A stretch of 64,000 nt of DNA from Ailurus styani (taxonomy: Eukaryota > Chordata > Mammalia > Carnivora > Ailuridae), in the NCBI GenBank assembly GCA_002007465.1, contig LNAC01000009.1:4524910-4588909 (forward strand). The letters run 5' to 3'. Below are positions 57,126 through 64,000 of this stretch, piece by piece. Numbering within the stretch: the stretch's first letter is position 1; each line of letters begins with the position of its first letter. The notes under the pieces were generated by a model. It had not been told where the DNA came from and did no database searches. It worked only from the letters and a program-made list of their open reading frames with translations. The translations under genes were made by a program, and so were the position numbers.

Positions 57126-57770
57126 TAGCCGAGAATGGATCACCTCCGCGTGTAGGAGTATTTTTTTATGGCTATTTACATTTGTTAACCTGATTTCTGT
57201 GAAGAACTACTTGGGAACTGCAGCCAGAGAGTGATCCTAGTGATCTAAGGCTGCCAGAAGCCAGAAATGCAGGGACCTGGGCCCAAGGAGGGGGGACCCC
57301 CCAGGGCTCCCAGTCCGCCCCACCCCACCCCCAGTATTCACAAGCTTGCCTCACTCCTGTATATGAATGAGGTGATCTTTCAGCTGCCCTTTGTCTTGGA
57401 AAAAAATTAATTCTCATTTGCATTACCTCGTCTAAATGTCACCCACCGATATTTTGTTAGACATTAGCGGCGCTGGCAGGGAGGGCCGCGGGGTAATTGT
57501 GTTCTGCCTGGTGCTGGGATTTACATAATTTCAGACAGCAATTAAAGAATCCTGGGGAATTTTTTTTTCTCTTTTCCAACCTCTCCTACAAAGAAAGTGT
57601 TCGTTTACATTAAGCGCTCAGCTCCTCGCTGTTCATTTGCATAAAATTAAAGGTTTTTGTGTTCCCGAACAGCAGGGTAACATTTAAAATTCCGTTTTAA
57701 AAAGCTCACCTTACAATAATAAAATGTTAATATCATTTCATAGGCAATGCAACGTTGCCAGATGCCTTTC
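57126..57770. promoter_or_regulatory. Candidate conserved noncoding island H (strongest)
   Basis: The most enhancer-like block, with a core at 57340-57765. It has two perfect POU octamers ATTTGCAT (57416-57423, 57635-57642), an E-box CAGCTG (57381-57386), a SOX-like CCTTTGT (57388-57394), and many homeodomain words ('gggtaattgtgttc', 'gcaattaaagaatc', 'aaaaattaattctc'). It lacks repeats and open frames and is AT-rich against its flanks. POU+SOX clustering would fit a neural or early-embryonic enhancer, by inference. Confidence 0.55.
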
Positions 57771-59089
57771 ACTTCCAACTTGTACCCACTGCTAACTGTT
57801 CCCTTTTTCCCTCTCTTCTCCATCCCTTACCTCCTCAGTCTTTGTCCACCTCTATCCTTCCCCCAAGTCTCCTCGGCCTCTCCCTATCTTTGATTTCTCC
57901 TTTTCTCTTTCCCCCTTATTCCTTTTCTAAACAGAATCCAAATGTCCTCAATCCTTACCAGCCTGGGGCCATGAGCAAAGTCAAGCTTCCAGGATCATCC
58001 AGTGAATAACGGCGCCAGGCTCAGCTGCCAGGTCCTCAGGAAATCCAGTCTCTACACTGTTCTCCAAGTCACCACCCACCCAGTGCCACATCCCATATGT
58101 CCTGGGCTCCTGGAGGCCAGACTCAATCCTGGTTACTCTCACCACTCCCGTGAAGCCTGCAAGCTTCCACAATCACTGCGCATGCCCGTGAGGCCTCACG
58201 AAGACCCTTCCTCAGCCACTGCTGCAGTATTCCAGTGGCCCCGGGCATTCCTTCAGTCTATTCACTCATTCCTTCCCTCTCTCCCTCTGTCAAATGACAT
58301 TGAGATGATGGTACCCGAAGGTGCTGATAGCAAGGGCCCCCGCCCAGAACCCCTCTCCCCTCTCACTGCCCAGCCCTGAGGCAAGTCTAGGCCATCAGAC
58401 AGGCTCCCTGCCCCTTCCCCCCGAGGATAACCCTCCCCTCAGGCCGAGCTGGCTTTGTTTGCCACCTGGACCTCCTCAGTCCACCCGTTTACCACAGTTT
58501 AAGAACCTCTAAACTCTAAAAGGAGAGGCAAGGGCGGGGGGTGGGGGGGGTCCCTGATTCTTCTTTCCTATGAGCATCCATGGACATGATGTCAATTCTG
58601 TCATGTGGAAGGGCAATGGCTTCACCTCATTTCCCAACTGTCTAACCCTAGCAGGCAATGGTTTCCAGGTGTAGACATAAGGTACAGACAAAGGGCCTTG
58701 GCTAGAGATATGAAGGGAGAACCAGTTTTCTTACACGGAGAAGAGATTACTAGCTAGAAGGAAGAAAAAAGAGACAGAGACAGGGAATGAGCCTCACCAA
58801 GGGTGCAGAGACAAAGGGAGCCCAGAGAGAGGCAGGCATGTGGGGTAAGCAGAGGTTTCCTGCACTCCTTGCATCATCCAGAAGGAGGCAAGGGTGGGGG
58901 CAGGACCACAGAAAGATGGAATCCACCCCCCTCAGCCCAGGGATTGAGAGCTCAGGAACAGGAATGATGCTAAGATATAGAAAAATAAAGACAGTTCTGT
59001 TTAGTACAAACCAGTTTTGGAACTGATATCATACAACAAACAGGTAAGTTTTTAATGTGGTAGAATCTCTAAGGGATAAGAAGACATTA
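57771..59089. other. Unclassified DNA
   Basis: Pyrimidine-rich at 57780-57930, then mixed unique sequence. No convincing exon or repeat. Confidence 0.4.
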
Positions 59090-59240
59090 ATTAAGTGGGA
59101 AGGGGATGAGTGCAGTCATTCCAGCAGAGGGATCAGCCTGTGTGATGGTTCTGAAGGGGAAAAAGTATAGCTTGTGGAAGACCTGAGGGAAGGAAGGTGA
59201 GGCACATGGAACATAGGAAGAAAGTGGAGAGCCATGCAAA
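59090..59240 (-). mobile_element. L2 LINE fragment, antisense
   Basis: 'gtcattccagcagagggatc' and 'tgatggttctgaagggg' recall antisense L2. Confidence 0.55.
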
Positions 59241-59256
59241 AAAACAGGAAAGTACT

Positions 59257-59468
59257 GGGGAGCCTGGGTGGCACAGTCGGTTAAGCATCCAACTCTTGGT
59301 TCCAGTTCAGGTCATGATCTCGTGGTCATGAGATCGAGCTCCTCATCAGGTTCCACCCTCAGCAAGGAGTCTGCTTGAGATTCTCTTTCCCTCTCCCTCT
59401 GCCCCTCCTGCTCATACTGTCTCTCTCTCTCTCTCTCTAAAATAAATATATAAACCTGAACAACAACA
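59257..59468 (+). mobile_element. CAN-SINE (older)
   Basis: Head 'gagcctgggtggcacagtcg', CT-rich right half, and tail with ATAAA and CAACAA units. Confidence 0.93.
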
Positions 59469-59474
59469 ACAAAG

Positions 59475-61560
59475 TATGGCCCATACACAGGGGAAAAAAA
59501 ACATTAATAGGAACTGTCTCTGTGGAAAACCAGACAATAAACTTATTAGACAAAGGCCCCCAATCAGCTATTTCAGATATGGCCAAAAAGCTCATGGTAG
59601 CCACAGCCAAAGAACCAAAGGAAACCATGAGAATATTATTTTACCAAATAAAAAATACAAAAAAAGACACAAGCATTTTTAAAAGGAACCAAATAGAGAT
59701 TCTGGAGTGGAAAAGTACAATAACAGAAATGAAAACTTCACTAAAAGGGATCAAGAGCAGATTTGAGCTGGCAAAAGAAAGAATCAGCAAATCTGCAGAC
59801 ACATCCATTGAGATTATTCAGTCTGAGAACCACAGAAGGAACAAAGAATGAAGATAAGTGATCAGTGCCTATGAGACCTGGGGTGCTGTCAGGCACACTG
59901 GCATATACATAATGGGAGTTCAGAAGAAAGGCAAGAGCCAAAGGGACAGAAAGCATATTTAAAGAAATAATGGCTAAAAACTTTCCAAATTTGATGAAAA
60001 ATATGAATCTACACATCCAAGAAACCCCCAAAATTTCAATTTAGACAAATCTGAAGAGATGCACACAGAGACTCATCATAATCAAAATGAGGAAAGACGA
60101 TCCTGAAAACAGCAAGAGACAAGGGACTAATCACATACAAAGCATCCTCCATAACATTAGCAGCCAATTTCTCATCAGAAACCATGGAAGTCAGAAGGCA
60201 ATGTGATGAAATATTCAAAGTTCTGAGAGGAAAAAAAACCCTGTCAGCCAAGGATTCTATATTCAGCAAAATTATGCTTCCAAAATTAAAGAGAAATTAA
60301 GAATACCCAGGCCATTTAATGGGAGAAAGAAATCCCTTCAACAAATGGTATTAGGGCAACAGCAAAAGAATGAAATTGGACTTCTATTTTACACTATCTA
60401 TATAATTAACTCAAAATAGGCTAAAGATCTAAATAGAAGAGCTAAAACTATAAAACTCTTAGAATAAGACATAGATGTAAATGTTCATAACCTCGTGGAT
60501 TAGGCAGCGGTTTCTTAAATATGAAAAGCACAAACAAGAAAAATATAGATAATTTGGACTCATCAAAATCAAAATCTTGTGTGTGTCAGAGGACATTATC
60601 AAGAAAACAAAAAGCAAACCCACAGAATGAGAGAAAATATTTACAAGTCATATATCTGAAAAAGGTTTAGTATCTGGAATATATAAAGAACTCTTGTAAC
60701 CCAACAACAAAAAATAAATAATCCAATTAAAAAACAAAGTACTTGAACAGACGTTTTTCCAAAGAAGATAAACAAATAGCCAGTAAGCCCAGGAAAAAGA
60801 TACTCAACATCATTAGTCATTAGGGAAATGAAAATCAAAACCACAATGAGATACCACTTCATACTCACTGGGCTGGCTATAACAGTAATTTTTTTTAATG
60901 GAAAATAACAAGAGTTGGCAAGGATGTGGAATAATTAGAACTCTAATACCTTTGCCAGTGGGAATGTAAAATGGTAGCACTGCTGTGGAAAACAGTTTGG
61001 CAGTTCCTCAAAATGTTACACATAGAGTCACCATATGACCCAGCAGTTCCCCTCTAAGATAAGAGAACTGAAAATATATGTTCATGCACAAACTTATACA
61101 CAAATGTTCATAGTAGCAATATTCATAGTGCCCAACAAGGGGAAACAAGCCAAATATCCATCAACTGATGAATGGCCGCATAAGATGTGGTACATCCATA
61201 CAACAGAATGTTATTCAGCCATAAAAAGGAATGGAGTTCTGATACATGTCAAAACATGGATGAACCCTGAAAATATTATGCCAAGTGGAAGAAGCCAGAA
61301 CCAAAGGGCAGATCTTGAAGAATTCCATTTATATAAAATGTCCAGAATAGACAAATCCACAGAGACAGAAGATGGAATAGTGGTCGCCAGGGTCTGGGGG
61401 GAGGGGAAATAGAGAGTCACTGCTTAATGAATACATGGATTTTTTTTAGATCTGCTGAAAATGTTCTGGAATCAGATAGTGGTGATGGTTATAAAACACT
61501 GTGACTATACTAAAAACTTCTGAACTGTACACTTTAAAATGGTTTATATTGTTTATAGAG
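59475..61560 (+). mobile_element. L1 with internal deletion, sense
   Basis: 59480-60300 follows the 5' (ORF1) part ('gagctggcaaaagaaagaat', 'gcaatgtgatgaaatattca'). From about 60300 it jumps to late ORF2 ('cttcaacaaatggtattagg'), then to the 3'UTR ('gtacactttaaaatggttta'). About 3-4 kb is missing. A 125-codon frame at 61035-61412 is a late-ORF2/3'UTR remnant, not a gene. Confidence 0.8.
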
Positions 61561-61859
61561 CAAGTGAATACAATGGTATGATAAAGCAAATGAGGCAAAA
61601 TAAGAACAGGTGAATAGGAGTAAAGGGTACATAGGTATTCTTTATCAAACTATTTAATTTTGCCACTATGTAAATATTCTATAAACATGAAATTATGTTT
61701 TAAAATAATGGCTTACAAATAAAACAAAATAACGGCTTAAAATGGTAATAAAATAAATAAAGTGAGCATCAGGAGGAGCCTGGAGCCTGGGAGAAACACG
61801 TAGCTCGGTGTATCTGCACAGAAAGAAATCAAAGTGAAAAGGAGAAGAGAGAATGGCTG

Positions 61860-62000
61860 AGCAGCCATGTGATCCTGGGCCTGAGTACTCCTCTGCGAAA
61901 TGGGTACAGAAGCACATGCGTCCCAGAGTCTGTGGCAGGATTCAGTGAGATACCCCAAGTGCTGAGATAGGCCAGTGTTTGGCCTCAGTAAACAAGGATA
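61860..62000 (+). mobile_element. MIR SINE, sense
   Basis: 'gcagccatgtgatcctgggc', 'tcctctgcgaaatgggtaca' and 'gattcagtgagataccccaa' fit MIR. Confidence 0.65.
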
Positions 62001-62235
62001 GTTATGATGATTACATAACACTTATGCAACACTTACCCACACGCAGAACTATTCCAAGTGCACACGCGCGCGCGCGTGCGTGCACACACACACACACACA
62101 CACACAAATCTCAGGAGGGAGGAACTATTATCAACGTCCCTATTTTATGATGAGGAAACTGAGGCACAGAGAGCCTAACAACTTGCCCAAAGTCCACAGG
62201 GCTTCTAAGTGGTGGACCAGGATTTGAACCCAAGT
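62001..62235 (-). mobile_element. MIR SINE, antisense, split by a dinucleotide tract
   Basis: 'acttatgcaacacttaccca', then after the tract 'tatgatgaggaaactgaggc', 'aacttgcccaaagtccacag' and 'ccaggatttgaacccaagtg'. Confidence 0.85.
62059..62106. repeat. (CG)n/(CA)n alternating tract
   Basis: About 48 bp of strict purine-pyrimidine alternation, with a CGCGCGCGCG core near 62065-62076 and a CA run after it. Confidence 0.96.
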
Positions 62236-62306
62236 GATGAAGTTCAAGAGGCCTCTGTGAAATGACCACACGGCCCTGAGGGTTCTCAGTTTGGTTATTT
62301 TGGTAT

Positions 62307-62329
62307 ACATACACACACATTATATATAT

Positions 62330-62380
<51 letters not shown>
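62307..62380. repeat. (TA)(CATA)n(CA)n compound microsatellite
   Basis: Compound dinucleotide/tetranucleotide tract forming the tail of the antisense SINE. Confidence 0.96.
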
Positions 62381-62382
<2 letters not shown>

Positions 62383-62558
62383 GTTTTTTTTAGAGAGGGA
62401 GAGAGGCAGGGAGGGGCAGCAGGAGAGGGAGAGAAAGAATCTTAAGCAGGCTCCACAGCACGGAGTCCAATGCAGGGTTTGATCTCAAGACCCCGAGGTC
62501 ATGACTTGAGCTGAAACCAAGAGTTGGATGCTTAACTGATTGAGCCACCCAGGTGCCC
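62307..62558 (-). mobile_element. CAN-SINE (older), antisense, with microsatellite tail
   Basis: The head 'gattgagccacccaggtgcc' ends at 62558. The 16-bp TSD starting 'ttggttattttg' lies at 62291 and 62559, with one mismatch. The TSD encloses the TA/CATA/CA tract, so that tract is the SINE's own tail. Confidence 0.94.
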
Positions 62559-62574
62559 TTGGTTATTTTGATAT

Positions 62575-62887
62575 CATAGCTATGGTCAGAATTCAGCTGG
62601 CCTCTCCAACTCCAATCTCAAAGAGATTTCAGAATCTCTTGCCATAGACTGTGAGCTCTCGCTTCCCTGCTCAGAGGGGACCAGGGTACTGAGCGGGGAA
62701 CCGAAGCATAGAGCCTCTATAGGGATGGAGCTCATGGTGCAAGAGAGGAGGCTGGGAACGTGCAGGCCGGTGCCTCCCACCAGATGTACCAGCACTGGGA
62801 TGGAGCAGCCGGCCCGGGAGGGTGAAGGGTTAAGGGAATGTAAGGAGTGGGGAGGGGCAGGACAATGCTATAGTTGAGCTAAGTAGG
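62575..62887. other. Unclassified DNA
   Basis: GC-moderate unique sequence, no gene or repeat recognised. Confidence 0.4.
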
Positions 62888-63234
62888 TGCCACAGTCTGT
62901 CCCCCCAAAATTCATGTTATAACTTAACCCCCAAGGTGATGGCGTTAGGGGGTGGGGCCTTTGAGAGGTGATTAGATCGTGAAGGCACAGCCCCCAGGAA
63001 TGGGAGGAGCATCCTTATAAAAACAGACCAGGAAAGCTCCTTTGCCCCTTCCACCAGGTGAGGCTACAAGAAGTCAGCACCAACAATCTCCAAGAGGGGC
63101 CTCGCCAGACTTCAACCATGCTGGCACCCTGATCTTGGACTTGCAGCCTCTAGAACCGAAAGCAATAAATTTCTGTTCTTTAAAAGGCACCCAGTCTACG
63201 GTATTCTGTTCTCACAGCCCGAAGAGACGGAAAC
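62888..63234 (+). mobile_element. MaLR (MST/MLT1-type) LTR, sense
   Basis: 'tgtccccccaaaattcatgt', 'gatggcgttagggggtgggg', 'gatcttggacttgcagcctc', 'agcaataaatttctgttctt'. The polyadenylation signal is retained at the usual LTR position. It is noncoding. Confidence 0.92.
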
Positions 63235-63329
63235 GGGGCTAGCCAGAGTTGGGCTTGACTGGCGAGGCTGCTGGGCCAGGAGGGGAAGGACTCACATAAC
63301 CTGAACACCAACGCCTACGGAAACAACGA

Positions 63330-63500
63330 GTGCCATTTTTTGAACATTTACTCAGTGCCCAGTAAGGGTTTTACCCACATCATTGAGTTTAACTAATCTC
63401 TCAAAAATCCTTAGGGGTGTTACTGTGCCCATTTTACAACGAAGGAAGCTGAGGCTCAGGTTTGGCCCAGGACCACCCACGTACAGAAAGTTGAGTGGGA
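63330..63500 (-). mobile_element. MIR SINE, antisense
   Basis: 'tgaacatttactcagtgccc', 'cccattttacaacgaaggaa' and 'gctgaggctcaggtttggcc' fit antisense MIR. Confidence 0.85.
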
Positions 63501-63879
63501 CCCCCAGGCTCCAGACTCCTCGCTGCTCCTCCGCCCTGTCCAGCACAGTGCCAACATGTGGCTGGTTGTGCCCTAACCACGAGCTGACGGAGTGTTTGAC
63601 AGGAAGTCACTCAGGGCCTCAGCCCAGGGCTCTCCCCTTGAAGTCCCCATGGAAGCTGGCAAGGCCTGGGGCAACACAAAGGTCAGGGCACCCTGCAGAA
63701 ACGGTTCCTTCCCTCCAGCATGGCTGGCAGAACTGCAGAGGGGGGCTCTTTGCCCCTCGGTGGAGGGTGGCAGTTCTGCTCAGGTGCTCACCAAGTTAAC
63801 AGCCTCGGGGCTGGCCAGGCCCTGCCCCTCAGCAGCTGCCTCGGAGCCTGCCCCTGGTGGCTCCTTATGCCCTCTGGCT
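63501..63879. other. Unique GC-rich DNA, no gene seen
   Basis: Overlapping frames on one strand show no domain or splice context. Confidence 0.4.
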
Positions 63880-64000
63880 CAGAACAAACAGGCACCTCAT
63901 TAGCCCCATTAAGCACTCATTTTAGCTGCATGGTTCTAGGGAGCAAGTGTGTGCTTGGAACAAAGAGGGGTTTATTATGTTTTCAGAAATAACACTTATG
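63880..64000. promoter_or_regulatory. Possible conserved noncoding island I (cut by window end)
   Basis: The AT-rich, complex sequence 'ctcattagccccattaagca' and 'ggggtttattatgttttcag' resembles the other islands. It continues past the window, so it cannot be assessed fully. Confidence 0.3.

Noticed and set aside
61035..61412. 125-codon open frame resembling a small protein
   Set aside because: It matches late ORF2/3'UTR of an L1 copy with an internal deletion.

Overview
The window is mammalian nuclear DNA from a carnivore, most likely a mustelid (ferret, mink, otter or badger group). The evidence is more than 20 copies of the tRNA-Lys-derived CAN-SINE on both strands. The youngest copies have the musteloid form of the head, a long CT-rich right half and an AAATAAATAAAATCTT-type tail. 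I found no convincing protein-coding exon, no tRNA, rRNA or snRNA gene, and nothing prokaryotic. The long open frames on both strands fall in repeats, CA/GT tracts or GC-rich unique DNA and look like chance. This reads as intergenic or deep intronic sequence.

Layout. 1-2.9 kb: decayed sense-strand L1 with three SINEs. 3.9-5.8 kb: three CA-rich tracts separated by an L2 and an MaLR LTR. 6.0-6.7 kb: a conserved-element-like block. 8.4-9.1 kb: a CpG-rich block. 9.1-13.4 kb: ancient L2, MaLR LTR, MIR and L1 remnants. 13.4-20.2 kb: GC-rich, mostly unique DNA with MIR and L2 relics and two AT-rich islands (14.85 and 19.6 kb). 20.3-22 kb: antisense L1. 23-27 kb: L2, L1 and a DNA-transposon-like element around an AT-rich island at 25.1-25.4 kb. 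27.8-32 kb: L1/HAL1 remnants, MaLR pieces and a 1.4 kb L2 copy. 33.8-36.6 kb: three island-like blocks among MaLR pieces. 37.5-42 kb: SINEs and two older L1s in opposite orientations. 42.1-48.9 kb: a full-length but dead L1 that split an MaLR LTR. 49-56.9 kb: more L1, SINE and L2. 57.2-57.8 kb: the strongest conserved-element candidate. 59.5-61.6 kb: internally deleted L1. 62-63.5 kb: MIR, SINE and MaLR. 63.9 kb to the end: the start of another possible island.

Working interpretation (inference). About nine repeat-free, AT-rich islands carry homeodomain-type TAAT cores, POU octamers, E-boxes, and SOX and TCF-like words, spaced through a gene-poor interval. That pattern is typical of the regulatory surroundings of a developmental transcription-factor gene outside the window. 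Conservation cannot be measured from one sequence, so these calls are candidates only. The repeat history is well supported by target-site duplications (TSDs): SINEs nested in L1, LTR and other SINEs, and a full-length L1 inside an LTR. No novel biological system was found. The most useful observations are the candidate enhancer islands, a duplicated module within one of them, two Z-DNA-prone tracts, and two 'tail-only' retroposition scars.
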